A stretch of DNA of 64,000 nucleotides from an uncultured Pseudomonadota bacterium (GCA_903884235.1 CAISEB010000005.1:1-64000); one strand, 5' to 3'. Numbered from the stretch's first letter, positions 18,752 through 27,206 are shown. The notes: generated by a model not told the origin, from the sequence alone. Numbers and translations: made by a program.

Positions 18752-19243
18752 ATGAAGTACGCCATTGCCATCGAGCCAGGCACTGCCACGACCGCGTTTG
18801 GTGTCGCTGTTCCGGATCTGCCGGGCTGCTACAGCGCCGGCGACACCGTCGAAGAGGCCTATGACAACGCAGTCGAGGCGATCGAGGGCTTCTGCGAGTT
18901 GTTGGCCAAGGATGGGAAGGATCTGCCGGCGAGAAAGTCGCTGAGCGAATGGCAGACCGATCCCGAGTATGCGGGCTGGGTGTGGGGAATGGTCGACGCG
19001 GATGTCGAGAAGCTCTTCGGCCCTGCAGAGAAGATCAACATCACCGTGCCCCCGGTGACGTTGCGGGAAATCGATCGGTTCGCAGGGCAGCAGGGGCTCA
19101 CGCGCTCGGCGTTTCTGGTCGGCGCAGCGGAGCAGATGATGCGGGCTCACCGTTACGGTGCGCCATTGGGAATCCAGACAGGGGCGCCGCAGGATCAGCC
19201 GTGGTCAGCAGCGTCAGCCGCTGCGCTGGCGGCGCGACGTTGA
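18752..19243 (+). CDS. hicB: HicB antitoxin
   Basis: A protein of 163 residues. The partially degraded RNase H-like HicB domain (about 1-70) shows the family pattern GVAVPDLPGCYSAGDTVEEA. A C-terminal ribbon-helix-helix region (about 105-140, TLREIDRFAGQQGLTRSAFL) should bind the operator over the hicA promoter. It neutralises HicA. The ATG at 18752 follows GGAGCATC. Confidence 0.92.
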   Translation: MKYAIAIEPGTATTAFGVAVPDLPGCYSAGDTVEEAYDNAVEAIEGFCELLAKDGKDLPARKSLSEWQTDPEYAGWVWGMVDADVEKLFGPAEKINITVPPVTLREIDRFAGQQGLTRSAFLVGAAEQMMRAHRYGAPLGIQTGAPQDQPWSAASAAALAARR

Positions 19244-19354
19244 TGGGCAGGACAGCGGGAACACGAGCCACGCCCATCCAGCGCTGACCTTGAGTCTACA
19301 CGCGCTGCGCGCCTTCGCGCACAGGGCACGACGTTTTGAAGTGAGCTTGTTGGC

Positions 19355-19395
19355 AGCCAGGGTGGCACTCGAACCCACGACCTCGCGCGCCGCGT
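19355..19395 (-). other. Possible tRNA 3'-end remnant
   Basis: Read on the minus strand, GAGGTCGTGGGTTCGAGTGCC followed by a short run ending GCCA resembles the variable loop, T-arm and 3' end of a tRNA. The T-stem has one mismatch and there is no 5' half. It could be an old attachment site, or chance. Confidence 0.25.
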
Positions 19396-19582
19396 GGACT
19401 GCATCGCGATGAAATGTTTCGCCGGCGGGCCGCAGGACCTGGCGGAAGCGCGCCGGGCGTGCCGTCACCCGGGCGCCACGGTGGACGACGAGCGGCTCTT
19501 GGCTGCGACGCGCCACTTCGGCGCGGTCGCCTGCCAGAACCTCGACGCCGTCCTCGCGACACCGGATCCTCGTCCGGCCTGA
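19394..19582 (+). pseudogene. C-terminal remnant of a nucleotidyltransferase-like protein
   Basis: The 62 codons read KCFAGGPQDLAEARRACRHP, then VDDERLLAATRHFG. This resembles the tail of nucleotidyltransferase-like (toxin-type) proteins, where MK-AGxPQDxxDA is recurrent. The N-terminal GG/DxD half is absent and no start signal is seen, so it is most likely a fragment left in this island. Identity is tentative. Confidence 0.4.
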
Positions 19583-19826
19583 ACGCAGTCAAGACGGTGC
19601 GCGACGACATCCTGGTGATCTGGTAGGAGCGGGACGGAGCCCGTTCGGGCCACCCTAAAATCACAGAAAGCGCAGGGACGCGCTGACCCCGCTGCGGCGG
19701 ATGCGTAAGCAGAGGAGCTGCGGCGAAGTTTTGAGCGCTCATGCCGCCCTCGTTCCCGCGGACCCTTCAATTTCTGGCCGAACGCATCAATTTCTGGCGT
19801 AGGTCGCGGAAGGCGTCGCCTCTAGG

Positions 19827-21002
19827 ATGGCGGCGATGCCAGAGACGCCGATTCCGAGCGTGATCCGTACGCTGCGCTTCAAGGTGCGCCGCGAGGGGTA
19901 TGCCTGGCTCGAGGCGGCGGCGGTCGAGGTCAACCAGGTCTGGAACTGGTCGAATGAGGTCAGCTACAAGGCGGCACGGCCGTATTCCGGCCCACCGCGG
20001 TGGCTCAGCGGATTTGATCTGGACAAGCTCTCGAGCGGCGCCACGAAGTGCTTCGAGCACATCGGCGCCGACACGATCCAGAAGGTCAACGCCGAGTTCG
20101 CGAGGCGTCGGCGCCAGTTCAGGAAGTCGAAGCTGCGCTGGCGGGTGAGCCGGGGGAGTCGGAGGTCGCTGGGCTGGGTCCCGTTCAAGGCCGCCAGCAT
20201 TCGGCGTAACGGCCGGGCGCTGCGATTCTGTGGCAAGACGCTGCGGGTGTTCGAGTCCGAACGATTTCTCGGGATCCGGCAGTGGCAGGACGGCTGCTTC
20301 TGCCAGGACGCCGTGGGTGACTGGTGGCTCTGTTTGCCGGCTCGGGTGGCGATCGAGAGCAACGTGGCCCCGGAGCCCGACGTGGGCATCGACCTCGGTC
20401 TGCATGCAACGGCAACTACCAGCGACGGGGCGGTGCTGGACGCGGGTCGGGCGTACCGCGACCTGGAACAGAGGATCGGGATGGCCCAGCGCCGGGGCCA
20501 CAAGCGGCACGCCAAGCGGCTGCACCGCAAGGCCTCGAGATGCAGGGCGAACGCCCTGCATCGGTTCAGTCGGAAAATGGTGAACACGTATCAGATGATC
20601 GTCGTCGGCGATGTGAGCAGCCTGAAACTGGTCAAGACGAGGATGGCGAAGGCCGTCCTCGACTCGGGCTGGGGGATGCTCAGGACACAGCTGCAGTACA
20701 AGGGCGAGAGCGCCGGCAGGTGCGTCAGGGTCGTCAGCGAGCGCAACACCAGCCGCACCTGTTCAGCGTGCGGGGCCCTCACGGGCCCCGCCGGTGTCAA
20801 CGGGTTGCGTGTAAGGCATTGGGTGTGTGGTGAGTGCGGGTGCGCTCACGACCGCGACGTCAACGCCGCGAAGAACATCCTGGCCGCGGGGAGGTGTTCC
20901 CCGTCCATGTGCGGGAACGAGCCTTCGCCACGTCACGCGCCGCCGAGCCGGACACCTCGTCCGCGCAAGGCAGGGAAAGCGCGTGATGGGGCGGCGGCAT
21001 GA
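19827..21002 (+). CDS. tnpB: TnpB-family RNA-guided nuclease (IS605 OrfB)
   Basis: A protein of 391 residues from ATG 19827 (ATG 19836 is also possible). Order: N-terminal helical/WED-like part, then a split RuvC with GIDLGLHA (Asp189), a helical insertion, the beta-strand MIVVGDVSSLKL (255-266), a zinc finger (Cys312, Cys315, Cys334, Cys337) and HDRDVNAAKNIL (Asp344). In well-studied TnpBs the middle strand carries a catalytic Glu (ExDL type). Here that position is Gly261, followed by Asp262. Glu294 (QYKGESAGR) is a candidate replacement acidic residue. A basic tail of about 35 residues follows the zinc region, and its coding sequence overlaps the presumed guide-RNA scaffold. Confidence 0.88.
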   Translation: MAAMPETPIPSVIRTLRFKVRREGYAWLEAAAVEVNQVWNWSNEVSYKAARPYSGPPRWLSGFDLDKLSSGATKCFEHIGADTIQKVNAEFARRRRQFRKSKLRWRVSRGSRRSLGWVPFKAASIRRNGRALRFCGKTLRVFESERFLGIRQWQDGCFCQDAVGDWWLCLPARVAIESNVAPEPDVGIDLGLHATATTSDGAVLDAGRAYRDLEQRIGMAQRRGHKRHAKRLHRKASRCRANALHRFSRKMVNTYQMIVVGDVSSLKLVKTRMAKAVLDSGWGMLRTQLQYKGESAGRCVRVVSERNTSRTCSACGALTGPAGVNGLRVRHWVCGECGCAHDRDVNAAKNILAAGRCSPSMCGNEPSPRHAPPSRTPRPRKAGKARDGAAA

Positions 21003-21008
21003 GCACCA
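20926..21008 (+). ncRNA. Putative TnpB guide-RNA (omega-RNA) 3' scaffold
   Basis: In IS605-type elements the guide RNA overlaps the end of tnpB and the right end, with the guide taken from flanking DNA. Here 83 bases overlapping the last 77 bases of tnpB match the stand-alone element at 49681-49778 with about eight differences. That conservation, independent of coding, supports an RNA or DNA-structure role. The guide would begin just after 21008. The 5' limit is unknown. Confidence 0.5.
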
Positions 21009-21151
21009 GCGTAACCTGCCCAAAAGCCCTGGGAAAGCCGTCAACGTGCACGGACAAATGGTCGAGTCCAGCCATACCGGCCGGAATGCAGTCGACTTTG
21101 CGCGAATCATATATGAATATATATTATTGAAATATATCCATTTATTTTACA

Positions 21152-21188
21152 TTGAAGTATTCTGTTAGTATCGATAAAATGAACTAAC
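21152..21188 (+). promoter_or_regulatory. Promoter and operator of the AbiE-type pair
   Basis: TTGAAG (21152-21157), 17 bases, TAAAAT (21175-21180) in a strongly AT-rich stretch (about 21105-21200). GTTAGT (21164-21169) and ACTAAC (21183-21188) form an inverted repeat spanning the -10 box, a likely operator. Confidence 0.7.
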
Positions 21189-21210
21189 ACAATACATAAA
21201 GAGAACTCCC

Positions 21211-21981
21211 GTGACTGACCTGCTGCAGCGAGTGCAGGCACGCTTCCTCAAGGAACTCTTCGCTTCGAGCAAGGGCGGGTTCGTGCTGAAGGGCGGAATG
21301 GCGCTTGCGGCTCTGTTCGATGGATCGCGCCTGACGAGAGACATCGACCTCGATTTTCCGCCGCCGGGTGATCGTACCGCGGACAGCCTGCACAACCAGG
21401 TGAACCGGGCGCTGGAACACGCTCTGCGCGGCACCGGGATCACCGACGTGCGAGTCAACACGCCGGGGAAGGCGGAACTCTCTCCCAAGTGGAAGGTGTC
21501 AGGAATGGCGACCGGCGGCGCGCCGTTTCACCTCAAGGTTGAAGTGTCACGCCGCCTGCCCCCGCCAGGCGGCGTGCGGCAGGCAGCGGTTTCAGGCATG
21601 GCGGCGTTCGGCATCGGCACGTACTACGTCGACCTCTACGACGAGAGGACCCTGGCCGCCATGAAGCTCGCCGCGCTGCTCGGCCGCACGGCGGTGCGCG
21701 ATGTTTGGGATCTGGACCTGTTGCTCCCGCTGCATCCGCCAGGAACCCCGCTGATCGCATGGGCCTTGGAGTACTCCGGCGTGACGGCGCACGACGCGTC
21801 CAGGGTGGTCATGGACAGGCTGGGGTCGATGGACTGGAACCTCTTCAGGACCCAGATGCTGGCCGACGAGCGGGCGATGGCCACGATGCGCGAATCGTCC
21901 TGGGCGGAGATGCGGGCGCGCGTGGGTCGGATTCTCGGCGACCTCCTGGATGATCATGCCCTGCACCCCGGTGCCGCATGA
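21211..21981 (+). CDS. AbiEii-like nucleotidyltransferase toxin
   Basis: A 256-residue protein of the AbiEii/AbiGii family. Relatives such as MenT modify tRNA acceptor ends or otherwise use NTPs to stop growth. It has the nucleotidyltransferase signature KGGMALAALFDGSRLTRDID followed by LDF, with the two acidic residues of the DxD motif at about 46 and 48, and a helical C-terminal half containing YDERTLAAMKLAALLGRTAV. The start is GTG 21211. The stop overlaps the next gene (ATGA at 21978). The toxin comes first here, whereas abiEi normally precedes abiEii. Confidence 0.85.
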   Translation: MTDLLQRVQARFLKELFASSKGGFVLKGGMALAALFDGSRLTRDIDLDFPPPGDRTADSLHNQVNRALEHALRGTGITDVRVNTPGKAELSPKWKVSGMATGGAPFHLKVEVSRRLPPPGGVRQAAVSGMAAFGIGTYYVDLYDERTLAAMKLAALLGRTAVRDVWDLDLLLPLHPPGTPLIAWALEYSGVTAHDASRVVMDRLGSMDWNLFRTQMLADERAMATMRESSWAEMRARVGRILGDLLDDHALHPGAA

Positions 21982-22742
21982 CCCCGTGGAAGCAAGCGCT
22001 CGAACGCAGCCTGGGCGAGGTGGGCTCACCCCCCGTCCTGCCGTTCACGGCGCTCATCCGCGCTGCGGGGATTGCACGCGGCACGTCCGTGCCGACCGCG
22101 ACGCTGCACGGATGGATCACAGACGCGACGGCCCGCGGACGCCTCGCCCCGGTCATCCGCGGGCTCTACCTGAATCGCTTCGTGTCGCCACCGGGGCGTC
22201 TGGCCGACGCGGTGCCTCACCTGCGACGCGACGCAGTCGTGTCCCTGCACACCGCGCTCGACGAGGCCGGCGCGTACAACAACCCGCCCGTGGGCGTGAC
22301 GGCCATCCTTCCGCTGGATCCCGGGCCGACCAGGCCCGTCGTCGGTCGCGTGACGACGGCTGAGGGACCCGTCTACTTCCGCGGCATGCCTCGCAGGATG
22401 CTCGAGGCAGGCGAGCTCCCGGATCGGCTGGACGTCGGCCGCAGCCACCATCATCCGCACGCGACCGCCGAGAAGGCGCTACTCGACTGGCTCTATCTCG
22501 CGACCAGCCCGCACAGCACGCTGGCGCCCCCTGCCCTGCACGATGTGGACGTCGAGGCGCTGGACCGTCGGCGACTCGGTCGACTTGCCGCGCACATGGG
22601 ACTGACCGATGTCCTGCGGCAGTGGCGGACCGGCGGCCTTCTCGTGCGCCAGCGACGTTCGACGCAGCAAGCGACGGCGGATTCGAGCCGCACCCGCGAC
22701 GGTACCCGCTCGCTCCGGAAGAATCGCCCGAGCCCGCCTTAG
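21978..22742 (+). CDS. AbiEi-like antitoxin with winged-helix start
   Basis: A protein of 254 residues, coupled by ATGA overlap to the toxin gene. The N-terminal winged helix (about 20-65) has the typical wing strand RGRLAPVIRGLYLNRF. The middle resembles the AbiEi C-terminal domain (AVVSLHTALDEAG, then HATAEKALLDWLYLA). Known AbiEi proteins bind inverted repeats in their own promoter and antagonise AbiEii. A basic, Arg/Ser-rich C-terminal tail from about 220 is unusual and may be frame-extended. Confidence 0.8.
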   Translation: MTPWKQALERSLGEVGSPPVLPFTALIRAAGIARGTSVPTATLHGWITDATARGRLAPVIRGLYLNRFVSPPGRLADAVPHLRRDAVVSLHTALDEAGAYNNPPVGVTAILPLDPGPTRPVVGRVTTAEGPVYFRGMPRRMLEAGELPDRLDVGRSHHHPHATAEKALLDWLYLATSPHSTLAPPALHDVDVEALDRRRLGRLAAHMGLTDVLRQWRTGGLLVRQRRSTQQATADSSRTRDGTRSLRKNRPSPP

Positions 22743-22824
22743 CACCGCCCCCCGTGCCCACGGGCATGCGGCAGGCGGCGACCGATCGGGTAGGATCGGT
22801 TCACAATTCGCCGGAGAGCCTCCC

Positions 22825-25800
22825 ATGCCGAGATCCTGTCGCGCCCTCGCCCTCGTGCTGCTCGCGATCCTGCCGATCGCTTCTGTCTGGGCGGCAGATA
22901 CGCCGACCGATCCCGATGGCGACCTCAAGTTCCGCTTCCTCGGCCCCCGTGTCGGCAACCGCATCGCCTCGATCGCCGGGATCCCCGGGGATCCGAGCAC
23001 CTACTACGCGGGCGCCGCGTCCGGTGGCGTGTGGAAGTCGATCGATGCGGGACATCGCTGGGTGCCGGTGTTCGACAAGATGCCGGCCGCCGCGATCGGC
23101 GCGCTCGCGGTCGCGCCGTCGGAGCCCTCGACCGTGTGGGCGGGCACCGGCGAGGCCTGGATGGTTCGCGACAACGACGTCGCCGGCAACGGCATCTACA
23201 AGTCGACCGATGCGGGCAAGACCTGGACGAACATGGGACTTGCCGACTCCGGCCGCATCGGCCGCATCCTCGTGCATCCCACGAACGCGGAGATCGTCTA
23301 CGCCTGCGTGCTCGGTCGGGCGACAGGACCCTCCTCCGATCGCGGCGTGTTCCGCACGCAGGATGGCGGCACGCACTGGACGCGCGTGCTCGACGCGGGA
23401 CCGCTCACCGGCTGCTCGGGGCTCGCGATGGATCCCAGGAACCCGCGCACGATGTTCGCCGGGACCTGGCAGGTCGAGCTGCACACCTGGGGCGAGTTCG
23501 GGGGCGGCCCGGGCAGCGGCGTGTGGGTCTCGCACGATGGCGGCACGACCTGGAAGAAGGTCGAGGCCGAGGGCCTGCCGAAGGCCGGCATCGGCAAGGT
23601 CGACGTCGCGATCGCACCGTCCAACGGCAACCGCATCTACGCGCTGATGCAGACCAAGGACCAGGGCTCGCTGTGGCGCTCGGACGATGGCGGCGCGACC
23701 TGGAAGGCCGGCAGCCGCCAGCGCGCGCTCGTCGGCCGCGCCGGCTACTACATCCGTCTCGGCGTCTCCCCGACCAACGACAACGAGGTGCTGGTCGCGA
23801 ACAGCTCGTTCTGGCAGTCGCTCGATGGCGGCACGACGTTCAACGAGGTGCCGTGGGGCGGCGACACGCACGACATCTGGATCGACCCGAAGGATCCGGA
23901 TCGGTTCGTGATCACGGATGACCTGGGGCTCATCGTCACGACCGTGCACGGCCGCGGCTTCCATCGCGTGACGCTGCCGATCGGCCAGACCTACCACGTC
24001 GCCATCGACCGCGAGGTGCCGTACCGGTTCTATTCGAACATGCAGGACAACGGCAACTTCCGCGGCCCCGTCGTGCAGATGGAGTACGGCGAGGTCGGCT
24101 GGGACCGCCACATGGGTGGCTGCGAGTCCGGCTTCACGCTGCCGGACGTCAAGGACCCGGACGTCGTCTGGGCGACCTGCTACGGCAACAAGCTGACGCG
24201 CTGGGACGCGAAGTCGCGCCAGGCGCACTCGACGGGCCCGTGGATGCACACGCTCGACTCGCCGCCCAACGGCCTCAAGTACCGCTGCCACTGGACCGCG
24301 CCGCTCGCGATCGATCCGTTCGACCACGAGACCGTCTACTACGGCTGCCAGAAGATCCTGAAGACCGCCGACGCCGGCCACACCTGGTCGGAGGCGAGCC
24401 CGGACCTGTCGACCCAGAACCCGGCGCACATCGTCTCCTCGGGCGGCATCGTCGGCGACAACCTCGGCCAGTTCTACGGCGAGGTCGTGTTCGCGATCGC
24501 GCCGAGCCCGATCCAGAAGGGCCTCGTCTGGGCCGGCACCAACGACGGCCAGATCTGGGTGACCCAGGACGGCACCAAGACCTGGACGCGCGTGACGCCC
24601 GCGCTCAAGGACCTGCCGCCGGAGGGCACGGTGTCGGCGATCGCGCCGTCCTCGTTCGAGCCCGGCACCGCGACCGTCGCGATGGACCTGCACCTCGTCG
24701 ACAACCGCGACCCGTTCATCCTGCGCACGACCGACTACGGCCGGACCTGGAAGCGCATCGACGCGACGCTGCCCCGGCACGCGCTCTCCTACGTGCGCAC
24801 GGTCACCGACGATCCGAACGCGAAGGGACTGCTCTTTGCCGGCACCGGCAACGGCCTCTACTACTCGCTCGACGATGGCGGCCACTGGTTGGCGCTCGAG
24901 GGCGGACTGCCGCACGCGCCGGTGACCTGGGCCGTCGTGCAGCCGGACTTCCACGACCTCGTGATCTCGACCTACGGGCGCGGCGTGTACGTGCTCGATG
25001 ACATCGGTCCGCTCGAGCAGCGCGCGCTCGCGAAGGCCGCATCCCCGCGCCTCTACGCACCGCGGCCGAGCTACCGCTGGACCAAGGCGCCGCAGGCGCT
25101 CTTGTCGTTCGAACTCGCGGCGGTGCCGAAGGCGCCGGTCGCGATCGAGATCACGGACGCGGCGGGCAAGCCCGTGCGCCGGCTCGAGTCGCCAGGACAT
25201 GCCGGCCTCAACCGCGTGACCTGGGACCTGCGCCACGAGTCGCCGCGCGTGGTGGCCCTTCGCACCGTCGCGCCGGACAACCCGCACATCTGGGAGGAGC
25301 CGCGCTTCCGCGGCGACGACTCGCGCCCGATCACGCACTGGGGCTCGAAGCCCGCCGAAGTCGGCCCGATCGTCGCGCCCGGAACCTACTCGGTGAAGCT
25401 CACGGTCGATGGCGCGGTGCAGACGCAGTCGCTCATCGTGAAGCCCGACCCGCGCTCGCCGGGGACGGCGGCGGATCTCGCGGCGTCGGTCTCGACGCTG
25501 CTGCGCATCCGCGACGACATCAGCGCGAGCGCGGACACCGTCAACCGCATCGAGTGGCTGAGGAAGCAGCTCGAGGTCATCGAGTCGATGCTGTCGGCCA
25601 AGAAGAAGGACCCGAAGCCACCGGTCGGCTTCGGCGACGACGAGGACGACGAGGACCCGGCGCCGGCGCCCGCGGTGCCGCCGAGCGAGGCCGACAAGGC
25701 GCTGCTCGCGCAGACGACCACGCTGCACGACAAGCTGCGCGCGATCGAGGCGCACCTCGCCTCGCGCGCGCTGCAGAACAGCGACGACAAGTACTTCGTC

Positions 25801-26046
25801 GAGCCGTACGGGGCGTACCTCAACCTGATCTGGCTGAACGCCGAGGTCGGCACGGGCGGCGGCGACGTCGCGGGGTCCGCGGACTTCGCGCCCTCGCCGA
25901 ACCAGCTCGAGCTGCTCTCGACCTACGAGGGGGAGCTCAAGTCGGCGACGGCGGACTTCGAGCAGCTGCTCGCGACGGACCTGCCCGGGTACTCGCAGGC
26001 GCTCGCGGCGGCGCACCACGCGCCGCTCGCGGTGCCGGCGCACTGA
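22825..26046 (+). CDS. Large secreted beta-propeller protein (VPS10/BNR-repeat type)
   Basis: A protein of 1073 residues with a Sec signal peptide (1-23, ending in SVWA). Many BNR/sortilin-like repeats occur: SxDxGxTW blocks such as KSIDAGHRW, KSTDAGKTW, RTQDGGTHW, VSHDGGTTW, RSDDGGATW, VTQDGTKTW and YSLDDGGHW, enough for one or two propellers over about 35-730. A beta-sandwich-like part and a helical, acidic/proline linker (around 930-950, DDEDDEDPAPAPA) follow. Such proteins are often labelled glycosyl hydrolase or sialidase, but no catalytic set is evident. ATG 22825 follows GGAGAG. Part of the linker region and its 3' flank are duplicated at 27067-27256. Confidence 0.85.
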   Translation: MPRSCRALALVLLAILPIASVWAADTPTDPDGDLKFRFLGPRVGNRIASIAGIPGDPSTYYAGAASGGVWKSIDAGHRWVPVFDKMPAAAIGALAVAPSEPSTVWAGTGEAWMVRDNDVAGNGIYKSTDAGKTWTNMGLADSGRIGRILVHPTNAEIVYACVLGRATGPSSDRGVFRTQDGGTHWTRVLDAGPLTGCSGLAMDPRNPRTMFAGTWQVELHTWGEFGGGPGSGVWVSHDGGTTWKKVEAEGLPKAGIGKVDVAIAPSNGNRIYALMQTKDQGSLWRSDDGGATWKAGSRQRALVGRAGYYIRLGVSPTNDNEVLVANSSFWQSLDGGTTFNEVPWGGDTHDIWIDPKDPDRFVITDDLGLIVTTVHGRGFHRVTLPIGQTYHVAIDREVPYRFYSNMQDNGNFRGPVVQMEYGEVGWDRHMGGCESGFTLPDVKDPDVVWATCYGNKLTRWDAKSRQAHSTGPWMHTLDSPPNGLKYRCHWTAPLAIDPFDHETVYYGCQKILKTADAGHTWSEASPDLSTQNPAHIVSSGGIVGDNLGQFYGEVVFAIAPSPIQKGLVWAGTNDGQIWVTQDGTKTWTRVTPALKDLPPEGTVSAIAPSSFEPGTATVAMDLHLVDNRDPFILRTTDYGRTWKRIDATLPRHALSYVRTVTDDPNAKGLLFAGTGNGLYYSLDDGGHWLALEGGLPHAPVTWAVVQPDFHDLVISTYGRGVYVLDDIGPLEQRALAKAASPRLYAPRPSYRWTKAPQALLSFELAAVPKAPVAIEITDAAGKPVRRLESPGHAGLNRVTWDLRHESPRVVALRTVAPDNPHIWEEPRFRGDDSRPITHWGSKPAEVGPIVAPGTYSVKLTVDGAVQTQSLIVKPDPRSPGTAADLAASVSTLLRIRDDISASADTVNRIEWLRKQLEVIESMLSAKKKDPKPPVGFGDDEDDEDPAPAPAVPPSEADKALLAQTTTLHDKLRAIEAHLASRALQNSDDKYFVEPYGAYLNLIWLNAEVGTGGGDVAGSADFAPSPNQLELLSTYEGELKSATADFEQLLATDLPGYSQALAAAHHAPLAVPAH

Positions 26047-26062
26047 TCGCGCCCGACTGAGT

Positions 26063-26089
26063 GGGCGGGCCGGGTTCCCCGGCCCGCCC
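26063..26089 (+). terminator. Terminator of the propeller gene
   Basis: GGGCGGGCCGGG, loop TTC, and its exact complement, starting 17 bases after the stop codon. An identical copy at 27180-27206 marks the duplication. Confidence 0.6.
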
Positions 26090-26105
26090 GGCTCCCGCCG
26101 AGGGC

Positions 26106-26133
26106 CTGTCTAGACGAATTGGGCAGATTTGGC
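26106..26133 (+). repeat. Copy 1 of the repeat in front of the PIN-toxin cassettes
   Basis: CTGTCTAGACGAATTGGGCA continuing GATTTGG. It aligns with copies at 27222-27256 and 28116-28150; the core is TCT-GACGA-T-GGCAGATT. It lies 120 bases before the FitA-like gene. Confidence 0.7.
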
Positions 26134-26193
26134 GCTCACGGCCTGCGCACGGCGGGAACATCATCCCAACTCCCGCCGATGCCGACGGGTGGA

Positions 26194-26223
26194 ATTGATA
26201 TCAACTATCCTATTTTGATATCA
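26194..26223 (+). promoter_or_regulatory. Promoter/operator of the FitAB-like pair
   Basis: TTGATATCA occurs at 26194-26202 and 26214-26222, exactly 20 bases apart. TTGATA (26194) with TATCAT (26218), 18 bases between, would form the promoter. The ribbon-helix-helix antitoxin probably binds the repeats. Confidence 0.65.
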
Positions 26224-26252
26224 TCCAAACCTCGCAATCCGGGAAGAAAGGC

Positions 26253-26486
26253 ATGGCCGCCGTCGTCGTCAGGAATCTCGCCGATGAAACGCTGCGGGCC
26301 CTCAAGCAGCGTGCGGCACGTAGCGGCCGGAGCACGGAGGCCGAGATACGCCAAATCCTGGCCGACGCGGTACGCCATCCGGTGGCCGTTGGCTCCCAGC
26401 TCGCGCGCATCGGCCGGCGGCTCGGTGGCGTCGACCTCGAGCCGGCTCCCGGGCAGAGCCCGGTCAGGCCCGCTCACTTCGCGTGA
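26253..26486 (+). CDS. FitA-like ribbon-helix-helix antitoxin
   Basis: A protein of 77 residues. It begins MAAVVVRNLADETLRALKQR and continues with the RSTEAEIRQIL helix, the typical FitA/VapB Arc-type DNA-binding domain. A flexible tail (about 50-77) would occupy the toxin's active site. AAAGG lies five bases before the ATG. The stop overlaps the toxin's GTG start (26483-26486). Confidence 0.88.
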   Translation: MAAVVVRNLADETLRALKQRAARSGRSTEAEIRQILADAVRHPVAVGSQLARIGRRLGGVDLEPAPGQSPVRPAHFA

Positions 26487-26908
26487 TCATCCTCGACACG
26501 AACGTCCTTTCCGAGCCACTGCGGCCCCGGCCGGACGCCCACGTGCTCCGCTGGCTCGACCGCCAGGCACCCGACACGCTGCACGTGACGACCGTCACCG
26601 TCGCCGAACTGTGGTCTGGCATCGCCCTGCTTGCGGCCGGCCGGCGCCGGACGCAGCTCCAGCAGGCGCTCGAGCTTGAGGTCCTGCCACTGTTCGAGGG
26701 ACGCATCCTGGATTTCGGACGGGACGCCGCCCGCGCCTTTGGCACCGTGCACGCGAAGGCCAGGGCGGCAGGCAATGCGATCGACTTCGCGGATTGCGCC
26801 ATCGCCGCCATTGCGGCCACGAGGCGTTACCTCGTGGCGACGCGCAATGTGAAGGATTTTGCGGGCACGGGCGCACGGCTGCTCAATCCCTGGGACGCAG
26901 CGACGTAG
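26483..26908 (+). CDS. FitB/VapC-like PIN-domain toxin
   Basis: A 141-residue PIN ribonuclease. It has ILDTNVLSE with Asp5, TVAELWSGIA with the catalytic Glu at about 42, and DFADCAIAAIA with the third acidic residue, then ATRNVKDF, as in FitB. It acts on tRNA or rRNA in characterised relatives. The start is GTG 26483, coupled to the antitoxin. It is followed by a remnant of the beta-glucosidase 3' end. Confidence 0.9.
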   Translation: MIILDTNVLSEPLRPRPDAHVLRWLDRQAPDTLHVTTVTVAELWSGIALLAAGRRRTQLQQALELEVLPLFEGRILDFGRDAARAFGTVHAKARAAGNAIDFADCAIAAIAATRRYLVATRNVKDFAGTGARLLNPWDAAT

Positions 26909-26976
26909 CGCGTACCTGTCGACCCTCGAGTTCCTGCGCGCCCGAGGGTCGGAGCCGGCCCATGCGCGCCGGTCAG

Positions 26977-27070
26977 TCACATCGCGTCGGCCGGCACCGC
27001 ATTGGCTGCGATCACCTCGCGATAGAACCGCGCACCGTCCTTCGGCATGCGGATCATCGTCGCGTAGTCG
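26977..27070 (-). pseudogene. Duplicated 3' fragment of the beta-glucosidase gene
   Basis: On the minus strand it encodes the last 30 or so residues of the GH1 enzyme (YATMIRMPKDGARFYREVIA, then ANAVP and a stop), matching YATMTRTPKDSARFYRDVIA in the intact gene at 29016-30374. It ends abruptly at GTCG (27067-27070), which is shared with the propeller-gene fragment on the other side, a microhomology junction. Confidence 0.85.
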
Positions 27071-27162
27071 GCCAAGAAGAAGGAGCCGAAGCCGCCAGAG
27101 GGCTTCGGCGACGACGAGGACGAGGAGGACCCGGCGCCGGCCCCCGCGGTGCCGGCGCACTC
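27067..27162 (+). pseudogene. Duplicated 3' fragment of the propeller gene with internal deletion
   Basis: Matches the Lys/Asp/Pro linker of the propeller protein (AKKKEPKPPEGFGDDEDEED, against AKKKDPKPPVGFGDDEDDED) and then jumps to that gene's final codons and 3' flank. The jump is at CGCGGTGCCG, which occurs at 25671-25680 and 26028-26037 in the intact gene. Recombination between these repeats removed about 357 bases. Terminator and flank follow as in the original. Confidence 0.88.
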
Positions 27163-27179
27163 AGCGCGCCCGACTGAGT

Positions 27180-27206
27180 GGGCGGGCCGGGTTCCCCGGC
27201 CCGCCC
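27180..27206 (+). terminator. Copied terminator of the propeller gene
   Basis: An identical hairpin to the one at 26063-26089, part of the duplicated segment. It now sits upstream of the Phd-VapC pair and may insulate it. Confidence 0.5.

Larger units (their letters stand above)
19735..21008 (+). mobile_element. IS605/IS200-type element carrying only tnpB
   Basis: The right end is GGCGGCGGCATGAGCACCA (20990-21008). The left end is proposed at about 19735 from GCTCATGCCGCC (19737-19748), which matches the opposite terminus of the mini-element at 49681-49778. No tnpA (Y1 or serine transposase) is present, so movement would need a transposase in trans. Confidence 0.65.

Noticed and set aside
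22801-26043. Minus-strand open frame of 1080 codons opposite the propeller gene
   Set aside because: The sense strand has a signal peptide and regular BNR repeats. The antisense translation is Arg/Val/Ala-rich noise.
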